Assembly (NCBI RefSeq): GCF_009938015.1
Contig: NZ_AP021884.1
Location: forward strand, 372,001 to 436,000
DNA: 64,000 nucleotides
Direction: 5' to 3'
DNA from: Sulfuriferula plumbiphila
GTDB taxonomy: Bacteria > Pseudomonadota > Gammaproteobacteria > Burkholderiales > Sulfuriferulaceae
Part shown: one piece after another, positions 1-7,434 of the stretch
Numbering within the stretch: position 1 is the stretch's first letter
Layout: each line of letters opens with the position of its first letter
Notes under the pieces: generated by a model
Database searches by the model: none
The model's input: the letters and a program-made list of their open reading frames with translations, nothing else
Told to the model about the DNA's origin: nothing
Position numbers and translations under genes: made by a program

Positions 1-1008
1 CAGTGGCTGCAACAGCTCATGACCTACGGCTTGCTCAATGGCGCGTTTCGCCCGGCCGACGCGGTGTGCGCATTGCGCTCGCTGTGGCGCCAGCGCGGGA
101 TGCTCCTGTGCAGCCAGGGGCGGCATGTGCAACACATGCAAAAGGCGCTCACCCAGATGAACATCCAGCTTGCCAACGTCATCTCTGACGTGGTGGGCGA
201 GACCGGCCAGAAGATATTGCGTGCCATCGTCAATGGCGAGCGCGACGGTCAGGTGCTGGCCGCGATGAAGAACGTGCGCATTCGTGCCAGTCAGGACGAG
301 ATCGCCAAGAGCCTCTCAGGCAACTGGCGCGCCGAGCATCTGTTTGCGCTGAAGCAGGCGTTGGCCATGTTCGACTTCATTGTCACGCAACTGGCCGAGT
401 GCGACCGGGAGATCGAGCAACAGTTGCAAAGCCTGCAAGCTCATGACGGTGAACCGGCGAAGGGAAAAAAGCGTGGCCGCGCCCGCAACGCACCGAAGTT
501 TGATCTGCGCACGCAACTGTTCAGGATGTGCGGGGTTGACCTGACACGCATCGACGGCATCGACGTGACCACCGCGCTCGCGGTGATCTCCGAGACTGGC
601 GCGGACATGTCACGCTTCGCCACGGTCGGGCACTTCACCAGTTGGCTGGGGCTGTGCCCGGGCACCAAGATCACCGGCGGCAAGGTGATGAGCGGCAAGA
701 CCAGTCGCGTCGCCAACCGTGCGGCCCAGGCTTTGAGATTGGCTGCGGCGGCGCTGCGCAGCAGCCAATCGGCGCTGGGCGCGTACTTCCGTCGAATGTG
801 TTCACGCATGGACAAGCCCAAGGCCGTAACTGCGGCTGCGCACAAGTTGGCGCGGCTGATCTACACCATGCTTACCAAGGGCGAGGAATACACCGACCAA
901 GGTCAGGACTACTACGAGGAACGCTACCGCCAACGGGTGCTGCGGCAACTGGCCCAGCGCGCCGAAAAAATGGGCATGAAACTCGTCGCCACTGAACAGC
1001 CAGCCTGA
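1..1008 (+). CDS. IS110-family transposase, 5' end outside window
   Basis: The reading frame is open from base 1 and ends at a TGA at 1006-1008, so the start codon and probably the N-terminal DEDD catalytic part lie upstream of the window. What remains is the long helical middle and the C-terminal Transposase_20-type domain, with the stretch DLTRIDGIDVTTALAVISE and a following PGTKITGGK...SGKTSR segment. Families of this type recombine through a Holliday-junction-like mechanism guided by a bridge RNA encoded in a non-coding end of the element. The 169 bases after the stop could hold one element end, but I could not define it. The visible frame has no stop or frameshift. Confidence 0.9.
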   Translation, partial: QWLQQLMTYGLLNGAFRPADAVCALRSLWRQRGMLLCSQGRHVQHMQKALTQMNIQLANVISDVVGETGQKILRAIVNGERDGQVLAAMKNVRIRASQDEIAKSLSGNWRAEHLFALKQALAMFDFIVTQLAECDREIEQQLQSLQAHDGEPAKGKKRGRARNAPKFDLRTQLFRMCGVDLTRIDGIDVTTALAVISETGADMSRFATVGHFTSWLGLCPGTKITGGKVMSGKTSRVANRAAQALRLAAAALRSSQSALGAYFRRMCSRMDKPKAVTAAAHKLARLIYTMLTKGEEYTDQGQDYYEERYRQRVLRQLAQRAEKMGMKLVATEQPA

Positions 1009-1177
1009 AAACATCATTTATAACCAGTTACTTGGGACGTGTTTCTTGAGAGCTTGATCACTTTATTGCGATTTTTCGTGACAACGATGAAGATGCTGAA
1101 GTTGAGGTCAAGATCGGGACTAACTCCTGGATACATACAAGAGATCGTAGCCATTCAAAACTTCAGAGGCATCAATC

Positions 1178-1792
1178 ATGGCCAGTTGCTGCGAGGATAA
1201 AAGTTGTGAGGTGAGCGCACTGCGGGAGAGTCATGGCCGTGTGCTGTGGATCGTTTTGTCCATCAACGCCGCGATGTTTGTTTTCGAAGGCGGGGCGGGC
1301 CTATTCGCTCATTCCACGGCGCTGCTTGCGGATGCCCTGGATATGCTGGGTGATGCGCTCGTGTATGGATTCAGTCTGTTCGTGCTCGCGCGTTCCGCGC
1401 GCTGGCAGGTAGGTGCGGCGCTGGCGAAGGGCAGTTTCATGCTGCTATTTGGCCTGGGCGTGCTTGCTGAAGCCGTGTACAAAATATTGCACCCGGTCAT
1501 GCCCAGGGCGGAAATAATGGGCGTGGTGGGCGCAATCGCCTTGGCCGCAAACCTGATTTGCTTCTTTTTGCTGTATCGCCATCGCGCAGACAACCTGAAT
1601 ATGTCTTCGACCTGGCTTTGTTCGCGGAATGACTTGATCGCCAACGCCGGGGTGCTGGCCGCAGCAGGTGGAAGTTATATGCTTACTTCCCGATGGCCGG
1701 ACATTGGGGTTGGCGTCATGATCGCTGGCCTTTTCTTGATCTCAGCATTCAGTGTCATTCGGCAATCTTTCAGTGCGCTGCGGGTTAGTTAG
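1178..1792 (+). CDS. Short cation diffusion facilitator (CDF) family transporter
   Basis: This 204-residue membrane protein has the CDF signature of TM2, HSTALLADALDMLGDAL (about residues 46-62), with its two metal-binding Asp positions. About five or six hydrophobic helices follow. The TM5 equivalent reads CSRNDLIANAGVL, so the usual HxxxD pair is altered. The cytoplasmic C-terminal domain of ordinary CDF proteins (about 300 residues) is absent. The N-terminus is cysteine-rich (CCEDKSC), which could bind metal. The family exports Zn, Cd, Co or Fe in exchange for protons. GAGG lies 8 nt before the ATG. The gene ends tail-to-tail with the flgB-like gene, overlapping by a few bases. Confidence 0.75.
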   Translation: MASCCEDKSCEVSALRESHGRVLWIVLSINAAMFVFEGGAGLFAHSTALLADALDMLGDALVYGFSLFVLARSARWQVGAALAKGSFMLLFGLGVLAEAVYKILHPVMPRAEIMGVVGAIALAANLICFFLLYRHRADNLNMSSTWLCSRNDLIANAGVLAAAGGSYMLTSRWPDIGVGVMIAGLFLISAFSVIRQSFSALRVS

Positions 1793-2385
1793 TAAGGAGT
1801 GCTTTTGAGCAGATCATCCATGTCCTTGTAATGGCCTTTAACTCTGTCCACTTCATATTCATACATAATCGCGTTTTCCGTAAATTTTGCCCGTTCGCTA
1901 TCCATATCCACGGTGTTCCCATCCACACTCCCTTGGCTTGGAACAGCGTATTTTATGTCCACTGATTGGGGCGTCTTTCCTGTGCGCAGCGCTTCTTGAA
2001 TGTCAATGTCTACCGCCTTGTAGCCCGGCGTATCGGCATTCGCTATATTTGACGCAAGTAATTGCTGCCGGTAAGCACGCAATCCCAGTGCCCGTTCGTG
2101 GAAGCTATCTTCTCCAGCCTCATTCTGCGAAGCGCGCAATGAAAAATGGCTAGGTAGTACGCTAGACGACAATAGTGAGCCTGGGGCAGGTAACGAAGTG
2201 GTTAGGGATGCATTGCTCCCTGCCGGGTGCAGCGGTGGGGTAATGCTTGCCACAGCCTTCTCTTTAACCTGAGCTAAGGCTTCGGCGAAAGAGCCGCCAA
2301 CAGGCGTTAAGAGTTTCATCTCACCTTTTGTGGAGGAGTCCGTGCTATTCAACGGTAGCACTGAGGGCCCTAGAATGTTTGCCAT
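1789..2385 (-). CDS. Orphan FlgB-like protein with long N-terminal extension (copy 1)
   Basis: Residues 95-198 match the flagellar proximal-rod protein FlgB: FHERALGLRAYRQQLLASNIANADTPGYKAVDID followed by a helical C-terminus. Ordinary FlgB is about 130 residues; here about 90 residues of Ser/Pro/Leu-rich sequence precede the core. No other flagellar gene is in the window. A second copy lies at 60522-61118 on the opposite strand. I count about nine differences in 198 residues, eight of them in the extension, while the FlgB core is identical until the fourth-last residue. Both copies have GGAGGTAA before the ATG. Whether it serves flagella or something else cannot be told from sequence. Confidence 0.8.
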   Translation of the reverse strand: MANILGPSVLPLNSTDSSTKGEMKLLTPVGGSFAEALAQVKEKAVASITPPLHPAGSNASLTTSLPAPGSLLSSSVLPSHFSLRASQNEAGEDSFHERALGLRAYRQQLLASNIANADTPGYKAVDIDIQEALRTGKTPQSVDIKYAVPSQGSVDGNTVDMDSERAKFTENAIMYEYEVDRVKGHYKDMDDLLKSTPY

Positions 2386-2652
2386 GTATTTACCTCCATT
2401 GAATTAAGAAATTTATAGACCGCATTGATTTTCTCAACGCAACCGTACAAAAAATTGTCAGAGTCAATCCAAAGTCAATCTGACTGAGATGGTTAACTAT
2501 CCTGTCTTGATCTTCGTGTTCCATTTGTGGCAGTGGAATAGATAAACCTGGTCGCTTTTGCGCTGCCATGATCTTCTTAACTCACAGCTGCATTTTCTAT
2601 TAAAAATGTTAGTTGTTAAGTGAATAAATACCATTCTGACTCTTCGCGTACA

Positions 2653-4974
2653 TTACTCTTTGTATGCCAGTAAACGTAACGCGTTAATCACAACCACCAG
2701 GGTTGAGCCCTCGTGTATCAATACTGCCACGCCGATCCCGGCCCAGCCAAACAGGGTGGCGGGGATCAGCAGCGCCACCACGCCCAGCGACACCCACAGA
2801 TTCTGGCGAATGATGCGCCTTGATGCACGGCTCAAGGCCACCGCAAAGGGCAGCTTGGAGAGATCGTCGGCCATCAGCGCCACGTCCGCGGTTTCCAGCG
2901 CCACATCGGTTCCCGCGCCGCCCATGGCGATGCCCACCGTGGCGCGCGCCATGGCGGGGGCGTCGTTGACGCCGTCGCCGACCATGGCCACTTGGCCGTA
3001 GCGCTGTCCGAGCTCTTCCATGGCCTTGACCTTGTCTTCCGGCAACAGGCCCGCTTTCACTTCGTCCAGGCCAATTGTGTTGGCGATAGCGCGGCCCACG
3101 CCTTCGTTGTCCCCAGTGAGCATGATGGTTTTGCGGATGCCGAGTTGATGCAGGCGCTCCAGCACCCCGCGCACCCCCTCGCGCGGCGTGTCAGCCAAGG
3201 CCACGACGCCGAGGAACTGCCCGTCCACCTGGATCAGCATGATGGTTTTGCCTTCCGCCTGGAGGCGCAATACATGCTGCTGAATCACCTCAGGGAGGGA
3301 TTCGCCATCAAACAACTTGGCGTTGCCGATGGCTACCTTTTGCCCCTCAAATTCGGCGCGCACGCCTTTTCCGGTAACGGCTTCAACCTCCCCGGCCTCA
3401 CGCCAGCTTAAACCGCGCCCCTTCGCCTCCGTCACCACCGCCTGCGCCAGGGGATGGGCGCTGCGGTTTTCCACAGCAGCGGCAATGGTCAGCAGGCGCT
3501 CCTCGTTTCCGGTAACGGCGACGACATCGGTCAGTTTGGGCTTGCCGATGGTCAGGGTGCCGGTCTTGTCAAAGGCGATGGCCGTTAGCACGCCGAGATT
3601 TTCCAGATGCGCGCCGCCCTTGATCAGCACGCCGCCGCGCGCGGCGCGTGCGATGCCGGACAGCACTGCCGACGGGGTGGCGATGGCGAGCGCGCAGGGC
3701 GAGGCCGCCACCAGTACCGCCATCGCGCGGTAAAAGGATTCGGCGAAAGGGAAACCAAATAGCGGCGGCAGCACGATGAGCAACCCGACCCCCACCAGCA
3801 CGGCCGGGACAAAAATCCGCTCGAAGCGGTCAGTGAAGCGCTGGGTGGGCGATTTCTGCGTCTGCGCCTCAGCCACCATCGTGACCATGCGCGCCAGCGT
3901 GCTCTCCTGCGCCAGCCGAGTCACCTCGACCATGAGCGCGCCCTCGCCGTTGACCGTGCCGGCGAACACCTTGTCACCGGACTGCTTGTCCACCGGCATC
4001 GATTCGCCGGTGATCGGAGCCTGGTCCACCGCTGAATTGCCCGAGGCCACCTGGCCGTCGGCGGGAATGCGCTGGCCGGGTTTGACGACCACCCGGTCAC
4101 CGCGCTGCAAGGCTTCGACCCGCACTTCGATCTCAGCACCGTCCCGCTGCACGATGGCGGTCTTGGGCGCCAGTTCCGCCAGCGCCTCGATGGCCTTGCG
4201 CGCCCGGTCCATGGCCATGTGTTCCAGCGCATGACCCAGGCTGAACAGGAACAGCAGCAGCGCGCCTTCTACCCAGGCGCCGAGCGCCGCCGCCCCGGCC
4301 GCCGCGACGATCATCAGGGTATCGATGTCGAAGCGGCGGCTGCGCAAACTCTGCCAGGCGTCGCGCAAAGTATAAAAGCCGCCGGCGGCGTAGGCGCCCA
4401 GCAACAGGCCGAGCTCCAGGCCGCGCGGTGCGTCGGCGAGACCCGCCAGCCAGCCGGCCAGCAACAGCAAGCCGGCAACGCCGCTCAAAATAAGCTCGCG
4501 ATGCTCGGCGAACCATCCGGCTTCATGGCCTTCTTCCCGCACGGTATAACCCAGCGCCTGGATGCGCCGGACAATCGCCAGACGCTCAATTTTCTCGCTG
4601 TCGTACTCCAGGCGCAGCCGTTCTGCGGCGTAGCTCACGGAGGCTTCCAGCACGCCGTCCATGCGCGACAGCGCGTGCTCGATCACCGTGGCGCAGGTAG
4701 GGCAGTCCATGCCGTCGATACGCAGGCTCTCGTGACGATAGTGGTTGCCGAGCTTGGCCCCGGCCGCTTGCGCCAGCTCGCGCACCCGGCTCACGCTGAA
4801 CTGCTGCGGGTCGTAGTGCAGGCAAAGGCGGGTGCCGCCGTCTTCGCTGACCAGGTGTACCTTTTCCAAGCCCTCGGCCTGCAGCAATCTAGTCAGCCGC
4901 CCTACGCAAGCGTCGCGCTCATCAGCGACATCCGGCAAGACCAGGGACAAGTCCAGTTTAAGTTTTTCGGTCAT
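2653..4974 (-). CDS. P1B-4-type heavy-metal P-type ATPase
   Basis: A 773-residue P1B ATPase. The N-terminus carries a degenerate ferredoxin-like domain and then an HMA domain with GMDCPTC (about residue 88). The phosphorylation motif DKTGTLT, TGES, and the hinge GDGVNDAP are intact. The transmembrane metal motif is SPC (AASPCALAIATPS), and the last helix reads HEGSTLVVVINALRLL; this SPC/HEGS combination is known from subgroup P1B-4 (Co2+, Zn2+, Cd2+ or Fe2+ export). I place the start at the ATG at 4974, which has GAGGAG 7 nt upstream, rather than an upstream TTG. It is the last gene of the leftward czc-type run. Confidence 0.93.
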   Translation of the reverse strand: MTEKLKLDLSLVLPDVADERDACVGRLTRLLQAEGLEKVHLVSEDGGTRLCLHYDPQQFSVSRVRELAQAAGAKLGNHYRHESLRIDGMDCPTCATVIEHALSRMDGVLEASVSYAAERLRLEYDSEKIERLAIVRRIQALGYTVREEGHEAGWFAEHRELILSGVAGLLLLAGWLAGLADAPRGLELGLLLGAYAAGGFYTLRDAWQSLRSRRFDIDTLMIVAAAGAAALGAWVEGALLLFLFSLGHALEHMAMDRARKAIEALAELAPKTAIVQRDGAEIEVRVEALQRGDRVVVKPGQRIPADGQVASGNSAVDQAPITGESMPVDKQSGDKVFAGTVNGEGALMVEVTRLAQESTLARMVTMVAEAQTQKSPTQRFTDRFERIFVPAVLVGVGLLIVLPPLFGFPFAESFYRAMAVLVAASPCALAIATPSAVLSGIARAARGGVLIKGGAHLENLGVLTAIAFDKTGTLTIGKPKLTDVVAVTGNEERLLTIAAAVENRSAHPLAQAVVTEAKGRGLSWREAGEVEAVTGKGVRAEFEGQKVAIGNAKLFDGESLPEVIQQHVLRLQAEGKTIMLIQVDGQFLGVVALADTPREGVRGVLERLHQLGIRKTIMLTGDNEGVGRAIANTIGLDEVKAGLLPEDKVKAMEELGQRYGQVAMVGDGVNDAPAMARATVGIAMGGAGTDVALETADVALMADDLSKLPFAVALSRASRRIIRQNLWVSLGVVALLIPATLFGWAGIGVAVLIHEGSTLVVVINALRLLAYKE

Positions 4975-5022
4975 GATGCTGCTCCTCAAGAATCAAATGA
5001 CTACAGCGGGGTATGCGCTGCG

Positions 5023-5340
5023 TTACTGCTGGGGTTTGCCGCACTGGCCGCAAAACTGGGTGCCCGCCGGCAGTTCCGCGCCGCAGCCGGAACATTTACC
5101 GGCCGACAGGGAAGTGCCGCATTGCTGGCAAAAGCGCGCATCGCCCGCATTGGCGCTGCCGCACTTGGGGCAGGGATTGCCGGGATTGCTACCACTTGGG
5201 TTAGTGCCCTGCGGATAGCCTGGATAACCACCGTAGCCGCCATGTTTGGAGCCGCCGTGATGACCGCCTTGATAACCACCATGGCCGCCTCCGAATCTGC
5301 CGCTCATTAAATTGCCCAACATCCGTTCAAACAATCCCAT
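5023..5340 (-). CDS. Double zinc-ribbon protein with Gly/His-rich N-terminus (copy 1)
   Basis: A 105-residue protein that starts MGLFERMLGNL. A Gly/His/Tyr-rich stretch follows (GGHGGYQGGHHGGSKHGGYGGYP), then two zinc-ribbon units with CPKCG...CQQCG and CSGCG...CGQCG. The His-rich part and eight Cys suggest metal binding; the function is not known. A near-identical paralogue lies at 6644-6976, with mgtC and a membrane gene between them, so this looks like a local tandem duplication. AGGAG lies 7 nt before the ATG. Confidence 0.8.
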   Translation of the reverse strand: MGLFERMLGNLMSGRFGGGHGGYQGGHHGGSKHGGYGGYPGYPQGTNPSGSNPGNPCPKCGSANAGDARFCQQCGTSLSAGKCSGCGAELPAGTQFCGQCGKPQQ

Positions 5341-5405
5341 GATTTACTCCTTTGCAGTTGATCTAAAGATGACAAAAATTGTCCATGCTAATTGACGACA
5401 CCTGC

Positions 5406-5858
5406 TTACTCGGGATGGTCTTGGTTGCCAGGTTTTCGGCTGAGCCGCTTCCAGCCGGGTAGGTGATGAAGCGCGAGGGTTGCAAAAATCAGCCCTCCCG
5501 TGACGATCGCCAGCACGTACATCCCGAAAGCGCTGGCCATGCCCACTGCGGCTGTCGCCCAGAGTGTTGCGGCGGTCGTTAGCCCTGCCACGCCCCCCTT
5601 ATCCTGGAAAATGACGCCTGCCCCGATAAAGCCTATGCCGGTGACGACTTGTGCCGCGATACGGGTCGGATCATTGGCCACATGGGCGGATATCAGGCTG
5701 AATGCGCACGCCCCTATAGCGATCGCCATGTAAGTCCGAATGCCCGCGTCGCTCGCATGGCGTTCTCTTTCCCAGCCGATCAAGCCTCCTATCAGCGCAG
5801 CGACCATCATGCGCGAGGCATAAAGAAGTTCAGTTCCGATATCCATTTTTTTGTTCAT
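5406..5858 (-). CDS. mgtC: MgtC/SapB-family membrane protein
   Basis: A 150-residue protein with four to five hydrophobic helices and the MgtC hallmarks GGLIGWERERHASDAGIRTYM, VVTGIGFIGAGVIF and GLTTAATLWATAAVGMA. MgtC proteins sit in the inner membrane and are linked to growth at low Mg2+ and to control of the F-type ATPase. The long cytoplasmic C-terminal domain of some MgtC proteins is missing, so this is the short SapB-like form. It lies within the leftward metal-resistance run, between a membrane gene and zinc-ribbon copy 1, which suggests a role in divalent cation balance. Confidence 0.88.
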   Translation of the reverse strand: MNKKMDIGTELLYASRMMVAALIGGLIGWERERHASDAGIRTYMAIAIGACAFSLISAHVANDPTRIAAQVVTGIGFIGAGVIFQDKGGVAGLTTAATLWATAAVGMASAFGMYVLAIVTGGLIFATLALHHLPGWKRLSRKPGNQDHPE

Positions 5859-5867
5859 CTCCTCTTC

Positions 5868-6599
5868 CTATACAACGGCCACAAGGACCAGCGCTGCGCC
5901 ATACCCTGATAAAAAGCTTGCAGCCAAGGCGCGCGGCTCACTGCCCTTGTCCAAACCGGCAAGCAACTGGTGGACTGCCATATACAGGGCCGCACCGAAT
6001 CCCGAAGCAAGGCTGGCGACAAGGCCTGCCCCGGTTAATCCTTCCGCAAGCGCCATGCCCACCATTAGGCCAAGCAGCACGATAACGGCGAGCGCCAATC
6101 CCATCGTGGCGCGTGCAGCAAACTTCACGGCTGGGGTTGCAAGCGCGAAGGCGAGCCAAAAGAGCTGCACGGCGAGGGAGAGCATCACGGCCATGGACTC
6201 GGCGATCTTCGCGGAATACGCGACACCGATGCAAAAGGCGACGAGCAGCACGGCTAAAATGGTATTTGCGACACGTTCTTCCTCGTTCCGTACCTCCCGT
6301 ACCTCCCGACGACTGCCTCGCAGGTTCGCCAGATTCCGGGGCCATAAGAATTCCGTCAACGCGTAAACGGCGATGCCTGCGACGCATCCCAAAGTGAGAC
6401 CCAGCAATAAGGCGAAGGCAGGCTTGGTCCCCGTCATGGCAGGAAGCAGGCTCGCCCCGGCGGCGGCGAACACCGCGCCCGCGGCAAACCATCCCCCATA
6501 CTGCCTGGTGCGCAGTTGCCCTACGCCGATCCCTGCCAGCACAGCGCCGGCCAGGGGAACAAGCGCGAGAATCAACAACATCTTCCCCGAGGGAATCAA
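5868..6599 (-). CDS. Polytopic membrane protein, possibly ZIP-like
   Basis: A 243-residue protein with about seven hydrophobic segments and a charged loop near residue 100 (RGSRREVREVRNEEERV). Its size and its charged central loop recall ZIP metal transporters, but the His-rich HNxxD and HExPHE motifs of that family are not visible, so I do not assign it. Translation may begin at the TTG at 6599, which has GAGG 8 nt upstream; an ATG six codons further in is the alternative. It is 9 nt from mgtC and probably cotranscribed. Confidence 0.6.
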   Translation of the reverse strand: MIPSGKMLLILALVPLAGAVLAGIGVGQLRTRQYGGWFAAGAVFAAAGASLLPAMTGTKPAFALLLGLTLGCVAGIAVYALTEFLWPRNLANLRGSRREVREVRNEEERVANTILAVLLVAFCIGVAYSAKIAESMAVMLSLAVQLFWLAFALATPAVKFAARATMGLALAVIVLLGLMVGMALAEGLTGAGLVASLASGFGAALYMAVHQLLAGLDKGSEPRALAASFLSGYGAALVLVAVV

Positions 6600-6643
6600 G
6601 GAGTATTCCTCACCCTAACACTGGGATGGCTGCGTCAAGGATG

Positions 6644-6976
6644 CTAAGCCCCGGCATCGCGCGCCGGCGTTCCGCACTGGCCGCAAAACCTGGTACCCGC
6701 CGGCAGCTCGGCACCGCAGCCGGAACATTTACCGGCCGACAGGGAAGTGCCGCATTGCTGGCAAAAGCGCGCATCGCCCGCATTGGCGCTGCCGCACTTG
6801 GGGCAGGGATTACCGGGATTGCCGCCGCCTGGGCCGCTGCCCTGCGGATAGCCTGGATAAGCACCGTAGCCGCCGTGTCTGGAACCGCTGCTATGGTGGC
6901 CGCCTTGGTAGCCGCCGTGGTGGCCGCCGAATTTGCCGCCCCTCAAATTGCCCAGCATCCGTTCAAACAATCCCAT
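6644..6976 (-). CDS. Double zinc-ribbon protein with Gly/His-rich N-terminus (copy 2)
   Basis: A paralogue of the protein at 5023-5340. Start (MGLFERMLGNL), Gly/His-rich linker and both zinc ribbons (CPKCG/CQQCG and CSGCG/CGQCG) are conserved, and the C-terminus is slightly longer. I choose the ATG at 6976, which has AGGAG 7 nt upstream, over an upstream in-frame start. The nucleotide match with copy 1 is very strong over the ribbon region, so the duplication is recent or kept alike by gene conversion. Confidence 0.8.
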   Translation of the reverse strand: MGLFERMLGNLRGGKFGGHHGGYQGGHHSSGSRHGGYGAYPGYPQGSGPGGGNPGNPCPKCGSANAGDARFCQQCGTSLSAGKCSGCGAELPAGTRFCGQCGTPARDAGA

Positions 6977-7033
6977 GATTTGCTCCTTTCCAAAAAACGT
7001 GGTCTCCCGCAAAAAATTGCACCTTGTTCATTC

Positions 7034-7378
7034 CTACAACCAGCGTATGGCTGCCGCGCTGACGATGTCGGTCACATAAATCCAGCCTGCCTCGGCTTGG
7101 CCGGTGCGGGCGGCGTGCCCGATGATGGTCACCAGCTCGTCCACCTGGTTATCCTCGCAAACCAGTTCCAGCTTCGATTCGTTGATGACTACCTCGGCCA
7201 ATTCGATGGAATAGTGCTGTTCCTGGGTATCCATCGCCTTGAGCAGGATTTTTACCGGGATGACGGCAAGATTGCGGCAGCCAGGCGTTCCGTCCGTGTT
7301 GCACAGTCCTGACTCCTTCAGGGCGCGAATCACGTCGGCGATGCGGTGGTTGTGGATATAAGCCTTGATTTCTTTCAT
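7034..7378 (-). CDS. PII-like signalling protein of the PII-NG type
   Basis: A 114-residue protein with the PII/GlnB ferredoxin-like fold: an N-terminal MKEIKAYIHNHRIADVIRALKESG and a C-terminal ...AARTGQAEAGWIYVTDI corresponding to the PII C-terminal signature. The T-loop lacks the uridylylated Tyr motif of GlnB. A PII subgroup named PII-NG is known to be linked to heavy-metal RND genes, and this gene directly follows czcA, as in that group. It may sense a small molecule and adjust metal efflux; no ligand is proven. AGGAG lies 8 nt before the ATG. Confidence 0.8.
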   Translation of the reverse strand: MKEIKAYIHNHRIADVIRALKESGLCNTDGTPGCRNLAVIPVKILLKAMDTQEQHYSIELAEVVINESKLELVCEDNQVDELVTIIGHAARTGQAEAGWIYVTDIVSAAAIRWL

Positions 7379-7434
7379 GCGGATTCTCCTGTTGGGTAAT
7401 TGGGTGCGGCCCGGTCAGGCCGCACGCTGCTGGT

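Noticed and set aside
4219-5310. 363-codon open frame on the plus strand across the P1B-4 ATPase
   Set aside because: It is antisense to the HMA and first membrane domains of the ATPase and shows only a Gln/His/Ala-biased composition.
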